Source of the DNA: Arthrobacter sp. B0490
Lineage (GTDB): Bacteria > Actinomycetota > Actinomycetes > Actinomycetales > Micrococcaceae
Direction: 5' to 3'
Assembly: GCF_002929355.1 (NCBI RefSeq)
Contig: NZ_PJIR01000001.1
Coordinates: 319,404 to 383,403 of the forward strand
Length of the DNA: 64,000 nt
Shown: positions 1 to 8,651 of the stretch, in pieces
Layout: each line of letters starts with the position of its first letter
How positions within the stretch are numbered: the first letter of the stretch is position 1
The notes under the pieces: generated by a model
Database searches by the model: none
What the model saw: the letters and a program-made list of their open reading frames with translations, nothing else
Told to the model about the DNA's origin: nothing
Translations under genes and position numbers: made by a program

Positions 1-1454
1 CGGTGGCGGGGCCGTTGGTGGCGGCTTCTGCTGCGCGGACGCCGGCGATCGGCAGCGCCCTGTCGGGGCTGGTGTGCGGGATCAGTGGCGGCGGCTGCTA
101 CCAGAACTACCAGTACGGCCAGGTGCACTGGACGAAGGCCACCGGGGCGCACGCCACGCAGGGCGCCGTGAACACCGCCTGGGGCAGGACCGGATGGGAG
201 AAGGGCGTCCTGGGCTACCCGGCCAGTGACCTCACCTGCGGCCTGAAGGACAGCGGCTGCGTCCAGTCCTTCCAGGGCGGCAACATCTACTGGAGCCCGG
301 CCACCGGGGCCACACTGACCCTCGGAGCGATCGACGGCGCCTGGAGCGCCCTGGGCCGCGAACGCAGCACCCTGGGCTACCCCACCGGCAACGAGATCTG
401 CGGACTCACCGGCGGCGGCTGCTACCAGAACTTCCAGGGCGGCCAGATCCACTGGTCCGCCAGCACCGGCGCGTCCGCGACCTGGGGCCCCCTGGCCCAG
501 GCCTGGGGACAGGCCGGCTGGGAGAAGGGCACCCTGGGCTACCCCACCAGCAACGAGATCTGCGGACTGACCAACGGCGGCTGCTACCAGAACTTCCAGA
601 ACGGCCAGATCCACCGCTCGGCCACGACCAGCCCCTACGCCACCACGGGCGCCATCGCCCGCGTCTGGGCCGGCAGCGGCTGGGAGAAGGGCAAGCTCGG
701 CTATCCGACCAGCAACACCATCTGCGGGCTCGTCGGCAACGGCTGCCTCCAGACCTTCCAGAAGGGCAACATCTACTGGAGCCCGGCCACCGGAGCAGCA
801 CTGACCTCCGGCGCGATCGACACGACCTGGAGCGCGCTCGGCCGCGAACGCGGGAAACTCGGCTACCCCACCGGCAACGAGGTCTGCGGACTCACCGGCG
901 GCGGCTGCTACCAGAACTACCAGGGCGGCCAGATCCACTGGTCCCCCACCACCGGCGCCCAGCCCACCTACGGCACCATCGCCTCCGCCTGGGCCAACTC
1001 CGGCTGGGAGAACGGCACCCTCGGCTACCCCACCAGCAACGAGATCTGCGGACTCACCGGCGGCGGCTGCTACCAGAACTACCAGAAGGGCCAGATCCAC
1101 TGGTCCCCCGGCACCGGCGCCTACGCCACCCGCGGCGTCTTCAACACCGCCTGGAGCAAGGCCGGCTGGGAAGCCGGCAGCCTCGGCTACCCCACCGGCA
1201 ACCAGTCCTGCGGACTCACCAACGGCGGCTGCTACCAGGACTTCCAGAAGGGCCAGATCCACTGGTCCCCCACCACCGGCGCCCACCCCACCACCGGCGC
1301 CATCGGAACCGCCTGGCGCGCCACCGGCTGGGAGACCGGCAGCCTCGGCTACCCCACCACCGACGAAACCTGCACCACCAGCCAGACCTGCACCCAGAAA
1401 TTCCAGAAAGGCCAACTCAGCTGGTCACCCACCCGCGGCATCACCCGCCGCTAA
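1..1454 (+). CDS. LGFP-repeat secreted protein, C-terminal part (cut by left window edge)
   Basis: The reading frame is already open at the left edge, so only the last 483 or so residues are seen. They are a run of about 54-residue LGFP repeats, each with the LGYPT core, a CGL...GGCYQ cysteine pair and a Q-I-H-W-S segment; eight LGYP cores are present. LGFP repeats are known in secreted actinobacterial proteins, where they are thought to attach proteins to the cell wall. The translation is identical to the C-terminal 483 residues of the next gene and the DNA is identical through the stop codon, so this is a tandem copy. By that logic its missing N terminus may carry a GH25 lysozyme domain and signal peptide, but this cannot be seen here. 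Confidence 0.85.
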   Translation, partial: VAGPLVAASAARTPAIGSALSGLVCGISGGGCYQNYQYGQVHWTKATGAHATQGAVNTAWGRTGWEKGVLGYPASDLTCGLKDSGCVQSFQGGNIYWSPATGATLTLGAIDGAWSALGRERSTLGYPTGNEICGLTGGGCYQNFQGGQIHWSASTGASATWGPLAQAWGQAGWEKGTLGYPTSNEICGLTNGGCYQNFQNGQIHRSATTSPYATTGAIARVWAGSGWEKGKLGYPTSNTICGLVGNGCLQTFQKGNIYWSPATGAALTSGAIDTTWSALGRERGKLGYPTGNEVCGLTGGGCYQNYQGGQIHWSPTTGAQPTYGTIASAWANSGWENGTLGYPTSNEICGLTGGGCYQNYQKGQIHWSPGTGAYATRGVFNTAWSKAGWEAGSLGYPTGNQSCGLTNGGCYQDFQKGQIHWSPTTGAHPTTGAIGTAWRATGWETGSLGYPTTDETCTTSQTCTQKFQKGQLSWSPTRGITRR

Positions 1455-1467
1455 CCACCACCAGGCG
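1..1467 (+). repeat. Left copy of a perfect tandem duplication
   Basis: Positions 1-1467 match 2563-4029 at a constant offset of 2562 bp. The match includes the stop codon and 13 bp after it, and diverges at 1468 versus 4030. The repeat probably continues left of the window. It lies in LGFP-repeat coding sequence. Confidence 0.9.
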
Positions 1468-1490
1468 CGTCGACCCCAAGGACTCCTGAC

Positions 1491-4016
1491 ATGAAACCGT
1501 TCTCCCGCACGTCCCGGTTGGCCGCCGCCGCCTTCGTGGTGACGCTCGCCCTTGCGCCGCTGCCTGCCGTCGCGGCGGAGGTGGCCGGTCCGCCTCCCTC
1601 GGCGCCGGCGACGCAGCCCGAGCTCCAGGCGCAGCCCACCCCGGAGCCGGAAGCATCCCCCGAACCCGACGCCACCGTCGGGCCTCCGGCCTCCGCGGAA
1701 CCGACAGGGCCCACAGCCCTTCCGACGGAGCCGGGCCGGGCGTCCGTCGCGTCTCCGACGATGGCCGACGCCATCCAGGGATTCGGCAACGCCGCCATGG
1801 GGCAGGGCCTCGATCGGCTGAGGGAGACCGGCGATGCGCAGGTGCCGGCCGCCCCCGTGGAGCAGGAGTCCGCAACGACCCAGGCGGAGGGCCTCGCCGC
1901 CACCTGGCGGCCGGCAGGTATCCAGGGGATCGACGTCAGCAGCCATCAGGGAGCCGTCGACTGGCGCACGGCCAGGGCGCAGGGCTCCGAGTTCGCGTAC
2001 GTCAAGGCGACCGAGGGCACGGGCTACATCAACCCGTTCTACGGACAGCAGTACGGCGGGGCGGCTTCCGTGGGGATGGTCCGGGGCGCCTACCACTTCG
2101 CGATCCCGACCACGTCGTCGTCCGGCGCCGAGCAGGCCACGTACTTCGTGCAGAACGGCGGAGGCTGGTCCTCGGACGGACGGACCCTGCCCCCGCTGCT
2201 GGACATCGAGTACAACCCCTATCCGTCGCTCGGGAACACCTGCTACAACCTGTCGGCGGCGCAGATGGTGTCCTGGATCCGGGACTTCTCCTCGACGATC
2301 CGGAACCTCACGGGCCGGGTACCGATGATCTACACGACGACGGACTGGTGGGCCACCTGCACCGGCAACTCGAGCGCGTTCGCCGATCATCCGCTGCACA
2401 TCGCCGCCTACGGCCAGACGACCGCAGGGGTCCTGCCGAACGGCTGGTCGTCCTACGCCGTCTGGCAGTACAGCAGCACCGGCCCGTTCGTCGGCGACTC
2501 GAACGTCTGGCGCGGATCAGCCGCGGAGCTCGCAGCCTTCGCGACGAACTCCCAGGTGTCATCGGTGGCGGGGCCGTTGGTGGCGGCTTCTGCTGCGCGG
2601 ACGCCGGCGATCGGCAGCGCCCTGTCGGGGCTGGTGTGCGGGATCAGTGGCGGCGGCTGCTACCAGAACTACCAGTACGGCCAGGTGCACTGGACGAAGG
2701 CCACCGGGGCGCACGCCACGCAGGGCGCCGTGAACACCGCCTGGGGCAGGACCGGATGGGAGAAGGGCGTCCTGGGCTACCCGGCCAGTGACCTCACCTG
2801 CGGCCTGAAGGACAGCGGCTGCGTCCAGTCCTTCCAGGGCGGCAACATCTACTGGAGCCCGGCCACCGGGGCCACACTGACCCTCGGAGCGATCGACGGC
2901 GCCTGGAGCGCCCTGGGCCGCGAACGCAGCACCCTGGGCTACCCCACCGGCAACGAGATCTGCGGACTCACCGGCGGCGGCTGCTACCAGAACTTCCAGG
3001 GCGGCCAGATCCACTGGTCCGCCAGCACCGGCGCGTCCGCGACCTGGGGCCCCCTGGCCCAGGCCTGGGGACAGGCCGGCTGGGAGAAGGGCACCCTGGG
3101 CTACCCCACCAGCAACGAGATCTGCGGACTGACCAACGGCGGCTGCTACCAGAACTTCCAGAACGGCCAGATCCACCGCTCGGCCACGACCAGCCCCTAC
3201 GCCACCACGGGCGCCATCGCCCGCGTCTGGGCCGGCAGCGGCTGGGAGAAGGGCAAGCTCGGCTATCCGACCAGCAACACCATCTGCGGGCTCGTCGGCA
3301 ACGGCTGCCTCCAGACCTTCCAGAAGGGCAACATCTACTGGAGCCCGGCCACCGGAGCAGCACTGACCTCCGGCGCGATCGACACGACCTGGAGCGCGCT
3401 CGGCCGCGAACGCGGGAAACTCGGCTACCCCACCGGCAACGAGGTCTGCGGACTCACCGGCGGCGGCTGCTACCAGAACTACCAGGGCGGCCAGATCCAC
3501 TGGTCCCCCACCACCGGCGCCCAGCCCACCTACGGCACCATCGCCTCCGCCTGGGCCAACTCCGGCTGGGAGAACGGCACCCTCGGCTACCCCACCAGCA
3601 ACGAGATCTGCGGACTCACCGGCGGCGGCTGCTACCAGAACTACCAGAAGGGCCAGATCCACTGGTCCCCCGGCACCGGCGCCTACGCCACCCGCGGCGT
3701 CTTCAACACCGCCTGGAGCAAGGCCGGCTGGGAAGCCGGCAGCCTCGGCTACCCCACCGGCAACCAGTCCTGCGGACTCACCAACGGCGGCTGCTACCAG
3801 GACTTCCAGAAGGGCCAGATCCACTGGTCCCCCACCACCGGCGCCCACCCCACCACCGGCGCCATCGGAACCGCCTGGCGCGCCACCGGCTGGGAGACCG
3901 GCAGCCTCGGCTACCCCACCACCGACGAAACCTGCACCACCAGCCAGACCTGCACCCAGAAATTCCAGAAAGGCCAACTCAGCTGGTCACCCACCCGCGG
4001 CATCACCCGCCGCTAA
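1491..4016 (+). CDS. Secreted GH25 lysozyme with LGFP repeats
   Basis: This is a predicted cell-wall muramidase of 841 aa. Residues 1-29 form a signal peptide (basic start, AAAAFVVTLALA core, AVAAE cleavage region). A Pro/Glu-rich linker runs to about 140. The GH25 domain spans about 145-350 and shows GIDVSSHQG (D148), the D-I-E catalytic motif (D238, E240) and a WQYSSTG end segment. From about 375 to the end there are roughly nine 54-residue LGFP repeats that probably bind the wall. GH25 enzymes cleave the beta-1,4 bond between N-acetylmuramic acid and N-acetylglucosamine. An AAGGA ribosome site at 1478-1482 lies 8 nt before the ATG. The repeat half is duplicated in the preceding gene. Confidence 0.93.
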   Translation: MKPFSRTSRLAAAAFVVTLALAPLPAVAAEVAGPPPSAPATQPELQAQPTPEPEASPEPDATVGPPASAEPTGPTALPTEPGRASVASPTMADAIQGFGNAAMGQGLDRLRETGDAQVPAAPVEQESATTQAEGLAATWRPAGIQGIDVSSHQGAVDWRTARAQGSEFAYVKATEGTGYINPFYGQQYGGAASVGMVRGAYHFAIPTTSSSGAEQATYFVQNGGGWSSDGRTLPPLLDIEYNPYPSLGNTCYNLSAAQMVSWIRDFSSTIRNLTGRVPMIYTTTDWWATCTGNSSAFADHPLHIAAYGQTTAGVLPNGWSSYAVWQYSSTGPFVGDSNVWRGSAAELAAFATNSQVSSVAGPLVAASAARTPAIGSALSGLVCGISGGGCYQNYQYGQVHWTKATGAHATQGAVNTAWGRTGWEKGVLGYPASDLTCGLKDSGCVQSFQGGNIYWSPATGATLTLGAIDGAWSALGRERSTLGYPTGNEICGLTGGGCYQNFQGGQIHWSASTGASATWGPLAQAWGQAGWEKGTLGYPTSNEICGLTNGGCYQNFQNGQIHRSATTSPYATTGAIARVWAGSGWEKGKLGYPTSNTICGLVGNGCLQTFQKGNIYWSPATGAALTSGAIDTTWSALGRERGKLGYPTGNEVCGLTGGGCYQNYQGGQIHWSPTTGAQPTYGTIASAWANSGWENGTLGYPTSNEICGLTGGGCYQNYQKGQIHWSPGTGAYATRGVFNTAWSKAGWEAGSLGYPTGNQSCGLTNGGCYQDFQKGQIHWSPTTGAHPTTGAIGTAWRATGWETGSLGYPTTDETCTTSQTCTQKFQKGQLSWSPTRGITRR

Positions 4017-4029
4017 CCACCACCAGGCG
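2563..4029 (+). repeat. Right copy of the perfect tandem duplication
   Basis: Identical to 1-1467. Its left end at 2563 is set only by the window edge, so the true repeat may include more of the GH25 gene. A unit of 2562 bp would be one gene plus its spacer. Confidence 0.9.
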
Positions 4030-4030
4030 A

Positions 4031-4069
4031 CGCCCGGGCACGATCCCTCCAGCGGATTGTGTCCGGGCG
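4031..4069 (+). terminator. Possible stem-loop after the GH25-LGFP gene
   Basis: An 11-bp stem (4031-4041 with 4059-4069, one G-T pair) has a 17-nt loop and starts 14 nt past the stop. There is no T-run. It overlaps the proposed -35 region of the next gene, so its role is uncertain. Confidence 0.35.
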
Positions 4070-4087
4070 GAACGGCCTCGCTATGAT
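4057..4087 (+). promoter_or_regulatory. Candidate promoter giving a leaderless flippase mRNA
   Basis: A good -10 box TATGAT (4082-4087) ends 8 nt before the ATG at 4096, so transcription would start at or next to the start codon. A TTGTGT at 4057-4062 is a -35 candidate with a long 19-bp spacer. No Shine-Dalgarno sequence precedes the ATG, which fits leaderless translation. Confidence 0.45.
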
Positions 4088-4095
4088 CGGGGCTT

Positions 4096-5418
4096 ATGTC
4101 CCTGAGTAATCCGGCGGAGTCCGCGGCTGACCCCGCGCACGGGAAGGCCGGACGGACCCGGGCCAGGGGACTCCCGGCCGTAGGTGCGGCCTCGGTGATC
4201 GCCGCAGCCGCGAGCTACCTGATCCTCTTCCTCGCCGCCCGTGCGCTCACCCCCGAGGAGAACGCCCAGTTCCTCACTTTCTGGGCCGTCCTGTTCTTCG
4301 TCCTCGGCGTGCTCGCGGGCATCATCAACGAATTCACCCGGGCAGTGCGGTCGGCGGCGACGGGGAGCGGGCAGGCAGGACCGGCACCAGGCGCGGCGGT
4401 CTTCCCCCTCGGACTCCTGATCGGCTGTGGAGCTGCAGCCGTGATCGCTGCGTCATCGCCGCTCTGGGCGCCGTCGATCCTGCCGGACGACACCGTCCTG
4501 CTGGTGGCCGTCCTCTCGGTGGCTGCCATCGCGTACGCCGGTCACTGCTCCGTTGCAGGAGCTGCGGGAGGATTGCAGCGGTGGTCGCTGTTCGCGGGAC
4601 TCGCCGGCTCCGAAGCGCTGCTCCGCCTGCTCCTCGTCGTCGTCGTCGCCCTCGCCGTGTCCACGCGCCTCGGGCTGGAGGTCGCCAGCGCCGCCGGGGC
4701 GCTGACCTGGCTGCTCATCCTCCTGTTCGCGCGATCGTCGCGGTCCGCGCTCCGGGCACGGGCCGACGTCGGGAGGGCGGCCCTGCTGTCCAACACCGGC
4801 CATGCGATGCTCTCGGCCGCTGCCACGGCGGCACTCGTCACCGGGTTCCCCATCCTGCTGCGCCTGACCACGTCCCTCGAGCAGTACGCCGGTGCGGCGC
4901 CCCTCCTCCTCGCCATCTCCCTCACCCGGGCGCCGATCATGATCCCCCTCCAGGCGTTCCAGTCGGTACTGATCTCGCGGTTCGTCGGCGTGAGGGGCAC
5001 GGCGCTCGTCCGGGCCATCGCCGGTCCCGCGGCGGGGCTGATCGCGCTCGGCGGCGTCGGCGCGATCGCGGCCGGGCTGCTCGGCCCCTGGATCATGCTG
5101 GTGTTCGGACCCGCCTACGTCGTCGCACCCCTGACCATGGCCGCCCTGACCTTCGCCGGGTGCCTGATGGCCGTGCTGACCGTGACGGGAACCGCCTGCC
5201 TGGCGCGCGGCGCGCATGCCGCGTACTCCGTGGGCTGGGTGGTCGCGACGGCGTCGACCTTCCTCGTGCTCCTGCTGCCCGGGTCCCTCGAAGGGCGGGT
5301 GATCCTCAGCCTGCTGGTGGGACCCGTCGTGGGGGTCCTCGTCCATCTCGCGGCCCTCCTGACCCTCGTCCGGGGCCGGAAGACCGGCTCTCCCCAGGAA
5401 GAAGGTACCGGCCAGTGA
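4096..5418 (+). CDS. Polysaccharide flippase-like membrane protein
   Basis: The 440-aa protein is made almost wholly of hydrophobic helices, about twelve, after a basic N-terminal tail of about 25 residues. Its first helices (SYLILFLAARALTPEE.. then FFVLGVLAGIINEFTRAVR) and overall layout resemble Wzx/MATE-type oligosaccharide flippases, which move lipid-linked glycan units across the membrane. It opens a run of glycan genes and its stop overlaps the start of the following glycosyltransferase (GTGA). Family assignment rests on topology, size and context because there is no diagnostic catalytic motif. Confidence 0.65.
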   Translation: MSLSNPAESAADPAHGKAGRTRARGLPAVGAASVIAAAASYLILFLAARALTPEENAQFLTFWAVLFFVLGVLAGIINEFTRAVRSAATGSGQAGPAPGAAVFPLGLLIGCGAAAVIAASSPLWAPSILPDDTVLLVAVLSVAAIAYAGHCSVAGAAGGLQRWSLFAGLAGSEALLRLLLVVVVALAVSTRLGLEVASAAGALTWLLILLFARSSRSALRARADVGRAALLSNTGHAMLSAAATAALVTGFPILLRLTTSLEQYAGAAPLLLAISLTRAPIMIPLQAFQSVLISRFVGVRGTALVRAIAGPAAGLIALGGVGAIAAGLLGPWIMLVFGPAYVVAPLTMAALTFAGCLMAVLTVTGTACLARGAHAAYSVGWVVATASTFLVLLLPGSLEGRVILSLLVGPVVGVLVHLAALLTLVRGRKTGSPQEEGTGQ

Positions 5419-6410
5419 CCTCCGGATCCCCCCTCGTCAGCGTCATCGTGCCCGTCTACAACAGCGCCGCGACGATCGAACGTGCGCTGGCCAGCGTCCT
5501 CGCCCAGAGCTACGGGAACTGGGAACTGCTGGTCGTCGACGACGCCTCCACGGACGACTCCGCCCGCCGCGCCCGGACCGTCACGGCGACCGTCCCCGAC
5601 CGGCGGGCGCGCGTTCTCGACGCGCCCGAGAACCGCGGCAGCTCCGCTGCCCGGAACCTCGGCCTCGACGCTGCGACGGGCGAGTTCGTGGTCTTCCTGG
5701 ACGCCGACGACGAACTGCTGCCCGACTACCTCGAGGTGCTGACGGCCGCCTGCGACGCGGGGGCCGACATCGTGGTGTGCGGTCATGTCGTCTCCGTGGA
5801 CGGTGCCGAGGACCGGCCCCGGTCGAGCCGCCGGGCCGGACGGATGGACGGCCGGACCGCCCTGCGCCGGGCGCTGGCGGACGACATCACGCCGTTCCCC
5901 TGGGACAAGCTGTACCGCCGGAGCCTGTTCGAGGGCGTCCGCTACCCGGAGGGCCTCAAGCGGTTCGAGGACATGGTGATGAACCTCTCCCTCTATCCCA
6001 GGGCGCGGCAGGTCGTCGTCCTGGAGCGGCCCCTGTACCGCTACCGGATCTCCGCCGGCTCCCTCACGTGGGGGCGGGTGCCGTCCCGGGACGACGTCGG
6101 GCAGGCCCTCGCGCACCTCGACGACCACCTCGACGCGGACTTCCGGCGGGGCCGGTTCCGCGCGCCGTTCCAGGCGATGCTGACGCTCCTGACGCTCCTC
6201 GTGGCGCAGAGCGCCGCAGCATCCGGGGACGGCCCATCGGGACGGGTCGACCTCCGCCCGTACGGCGCGGATCTGCCGCTCGGGCGCCTGGCCGGCTGCG
6301 CCCGGGTACGACCCGACCTGGCGGCCGCGGGACTGCTGCTCAAGGCCGCCCCGGCGCTCTTCGGAGCCGTGTACCGGCGCTACGCACGCCGTTCCTACGG
6401 CGCGGAGTAG
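5415..6410 (+). CDS. Family 2 glycosyltransferase
   Basis: This 331-aa GT-A enzyme begins at GTG 5415, overlapping the flippase stop. An open frame extends far upstream, but homology starts here with SPLVSVIVPVYNSAATIERAL. Nucleotide-sugar binding is indicated by VVDDASTDDS (about 38-47) and the metal-binding FLDADDELLPDY (about 95-106). It has no clear transmembrane helix and is expected to act on the cytoplasmic face, adding a sugar to a lipid-linked glycan. Its overlap with the flippase implies translational coupling. Donor and acceptor sugars cannot be read from the sequence. Confidence 0.85.
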   Translation: MTSGSPLVSVIVPVYNSAATIERALASVLAQSYGNWELLVVDDASTDDSARRARTVTATVPDRRARVLDAPENRGSSAARNLGLDAATGEFVVFLDADDELLPDYLEVLTAACDAGADIVVCGHVVSVDGAEDRPRSSRRAGRMDGRTALRRALADDITPFPWDKLYRRSLFEGVRYPEGLKRFEDMVMNLSLYPRARQVVVLERPLYRYRISAGSLTWGRVPSRDDVGQALAHLDDHLDADFRRGRFRAPFQAMLTLLTLLVAQSAAASGDGPSGRVDLRPYGADLPLGRLAGCARVRPDLAAAGLLLKAAPALFGAVYRRYARRSYGAE

Positions 6411-6450
6411 GCAGGGCGCGCTGCCGCGCAGCCCGGCCCTCCAGCCGTAT

Positions 6451-6459
6451 TGGTATATC
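6451..6459 (+). promoter_or_regulatory. Extended -10 promoter element
   Basis: TGG followed by TATATC (6454-6459) forms an extended -10 element in the only AT-rich patch of the 58-bp gap. There is no good -35 box, which extended -10 promoters can tolerate. The predicted start lies within a few bases of the ATG at 6469, so the mRNA would be nearly leaderless. Confidence 0.4.
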
Positions 6460-6468
6460 TTTGAAGTC

Positions 6469-7206
6469 ATGCCCACGCCGTCCTACTCCCGCGCGCTCGT
6501 CATCATGCCGGCGTGGAACGAGGCCCAGACCGTGGGCAACACGGTCCGCGAGACGCTCGCCCTCGAGCACCGCTACGACGTGCTCGTCGTCGACGACGGC
6601 TCCTCCGACGAGACCGCGGCGGAGGCCGCGGCTGCCGGCGCCACCGTCCTGCGGCTGCCGTTCAACCTCGGCGTCGGCGGAGCCATGCGCGCGGGCTTCA
6701 AGTACGCGGCCCGCACCGGCTACGACGCCGTCGTCCAGGTGGACGCTGACGGCCAGCACGACCCCCGGGACATCGAGAGGGTGCTGCGCGGGCTCGACGA
6801 CGCCGACATCTCCATCGGCGCGCGCTTCGCCGAACGCGGCGAATACCAGGTCTCCGGGCCGCGCAAATGGGCCATGCAGTTCCTCGCAGGGGTCATCTCC
6901 GCGCTTGCCAAGACGCGCCTGACGGACGTGACCAGCGGCTTCCGGGCCGCCAACACCCGGGCCATCGCCCAGTACCTCGACCACTACCCGGCCGAATACC
7001 TCGGCGACACCATCGACTCGCTCGTCGTCGCCATCAAGTCGGGCTGCCGGGTGGTCCAGGTCCCCGTGGAGATGCGCGTCCGTCAGGGCGGCACACCGAG
7101 CCACAATCCGACCAAGGCGGCCATCTACCTCGGCCGCTCCGTCTTCGCCCTGCTCTTCGCACTGACGCGCAGGAAATCCGGACCAGTTCACCTCGTGGGA
7201 GCCTGA
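6469..7206 (+). CDS. Family 2 glycosyltransferase (polyprenyl-phosphate sugar transferase type)
   Basis: The 245-aa protein resembles dolichyl/polyprenyl-phosphate hexose synthases: VIMPAWNEAQTVG at the start, VVDDGSSDET (about 42-51), a FNLGVGGAMRAGF segment and the metal-binding VQVDADGQHDP (about 90-100). Enzymes of this group transfer a hexose from a nucleotide to polyprenyl phosphate, giving a donor for later extracellular glycosyl transfer. It has no C-terminal multi-helix region. The next gene starts 3 nt after its stop and encodes a DUF2304 membrane protein, a common partner of this glycosyltransferase type, so the two probably work together at the membrane. Confidence 0.85.
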   Translation: MPTPSYSRALVIMPAWNEAQTVGNTVRETLALEHRYDVLVVDDGSSDETAAEAAAAGATVLRLPFNLGVGGAMRAGFKYAARTGYDAVVQVDADGQHDPRDIERVLRGLDDADISIGARFAERGEYQVSGPRKWAMQFLAGVISALAKTRLTDVTSGFRAANTRAIAQYLDHYPAEYLGDTIDSLVVAIKSGCRVVQVPVEMRVRQGGTPSHNPTKAAIYLGRSVFALLFALTRRKSGPVHLVGA

Positions 7207-7209
7207 CTC

Positions 7210-7683
7210 GTGGAAACCATCGCCGCCTTCGTGCTCGCCATCGTCATCGTGGCCCTCGTCCTCGACCTCCTGCGACGCAAGAAGATCCGGGAGAAGTACG
7301 CGGCCCTCTGGCTGATCGTCGGAGCGGCCACCGTCGTCCTCGGCGCGTTCCCCCAGCTCCTGCGCATCGCCGCCGAGACCGTGGGCGTCAGCATCCCCTC
7401 CAATCTGCTGTTCGCCCTGGGGATACTCTTCGTGCTCGGTGTCCTGCTCCACCTCTCCGTCGAGATCTCCTCGGTCGAGGACGAGACGCGGGCCCTCGCC
7501 GAGGAGGTCGCGATCCTGCGCGCGCAGCTCGAGGCCCTCGCCCCGGCCCGGGCCCTCCCCGCCGAACAGGGCGCAGCACAGGCACTGGTGGCCCCGGTGG
7601 ACACCCGCACCCCCGGGCACGGGCCCACGGGAGGGAGCGGCGCGTCCGCCGTGCATCCCCCGCAGAAGCAGAAACACCCCTGA
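7210..7683 (+). CDS. DUF2304 membrane protein
   Basis: This 157-aa protein starts at GTG 7210, 3 nt after the upstream glycosyltransferase. It has a first helix (AAFVLAIVIVALVLDLLRR), the conserved RKKIREKYAALWLIVG block, a second helix and a third (LLFALGILFVLGVLLHLSVEI), then an acidic coiled-coil-like stretch (VEDETRALAEEVAILRAQLE) and a disordered tail. Small DUF2304 proteins occur beside polyprenyl-phosphate glycosyltransferases. Their biochemical role is unknown; anchoring or regulating the glycosyltransferase is an inference. Confidence 0.8.
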   Translation: METIAAFVLAIVIVALVLDLLRRKKIREKYAALWLIVGAATVVLGAFPQLLRIAAETVGVSIPSNLLFALGILFVLGVLLHLSVEISSVEDETRALAEEVAILRAQLEALAPARALPAEQGAAQALVAPVDTRTPGHGPTGGSGASAVHPPQKQKHP

Positions 7684-7741
7684 CATCGCGATGCACGGCG
7701 GGACCACCCGCCGCACCAACCCACGGAAGGCCGACCGACCC

Positions 7742-8629
7742 ATGCCACTGGACATCTTCATCCCCTACTGGGGCGACCCCGGCTACATGAAGGAAACGGT
7801 CCGGAGCGTCCTGGCCCAGGAGTCCCACGACTGGAAGCTGACCGTCGTCGACGACGCCTACCCCGACCCGGCGGTGAAGGAGTACTTCGACGGCATGGAC
7901 GACGAGCGGATCACCTACATCCGCAAGGACCGGAACGAGGGCATCACCGCGAACTACCGGACCTGCGTGTCGCTCGCCACGCAGGACCTCATGACGATCC
8001 TCGGCTGCGACGACGTCCTCCTGCCGAACTACGTCGACACGATCCTCGCCGCGCACCGCCGCTTCCCCGAGGCCGCGATCATCCAGCCCGGAGTGCGGAT
8101 CATCGACGAGGCCGGCACGGTCGTGACGACCCTCGCCGACACCGCCAAGCAGAAGCTGGTCCGCCCGCGCGGTTCCGGGCTCCAGCTCGTCTCCGGCGAG
8201 GCCATCGCGGCCAACCTGATGCACGGCGACTGGCTGTACTGGCCCTCGCTCGCGTTCCGGACCGACAAGATCCGCGAGGTCGACTTCCGCGAGGGCTTCC
8301 CCATCATCCAGGACCTCGCCCTCGTGATGGACATGGTCTACAAGGGCGACCAGCTCCTCATCGAGCCCACCCTCTGCTTCTCCTACCGGCGCCACTCCGC
8401 CAGCGCCTCCTCCGCCAAGCTCGTCGACGGCTCCCGGTTCGCCGGGGAGCGCGAGTACTTCAGTCTCGCGGCCGGCCAGGCCAGGGAACTCGACTGGAAG
8501 CGCGCCGAACGCGCCGCCCGTCTCCGCCTCACCTCACGGGCGCATGCCGCGACCCTGCTGCCCGGCGCGCTCCTCCGCCGCAACCGCACCGCAGCGAAGG
8601 CGCTCGCGCGCCACATCTTCGGCCTCTAA
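7742..8629 (+). CDS. Family 2 glycosyltransferase
   Basis: The 295-aa protein starts at ATG 7742, chosen because MPLDIFIPYWGDPGYMKETVRS begins the glycosyltransferase fold; the frame is open further upstream without homology. Key segments are LTVVDDAYPDP (about 33-43), a degenerate metal site ILGCDDVLLPNY (about 85-96) and a late helical region with many Arg/Lys. The last third has no membrane helix. It sits between DUF2304 and an epimerase and probably adds one sugar of the same surface glycan. Specificity is not readable. Confidence 0.83.
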   Translation: MPLDIFIPYWGDPGYMKETVRSVLAQESHDWKLTVVDDAYPDPAVKEYFDGMDDERITYIRKDRNEGITANYRTCVSLATQDLMTILGCDDVLLPNYVDTILAAHRRFPEAAIIQPGVRIIDEAGTVVTTLADTAKQKLVRPRGSGLQLVSGEAIAANLMHGDWLYWPSLAFRTDKIREVDFREGFPIIQDLALVMDMVYKGDQLLIEPTLCFSYRRHSASASSAKLVDGSRFAGEREYFSLAAGQARELDWKRAERAARLRLTSRAHAATLLPGALLRRNRTAAKALARHIFGL

Positions 8630-8651
8630 CGGCCCCTTCAGGAAGGCTCAC

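Noticed and set aside
2559..3977. Antisense 472-codon frame in the LGFP region with repeated Gly/Val/Ala units
   Set aside because: Its repetition simply mirrors the 54-residue sense repeats. There is no ribosome site and no homology.
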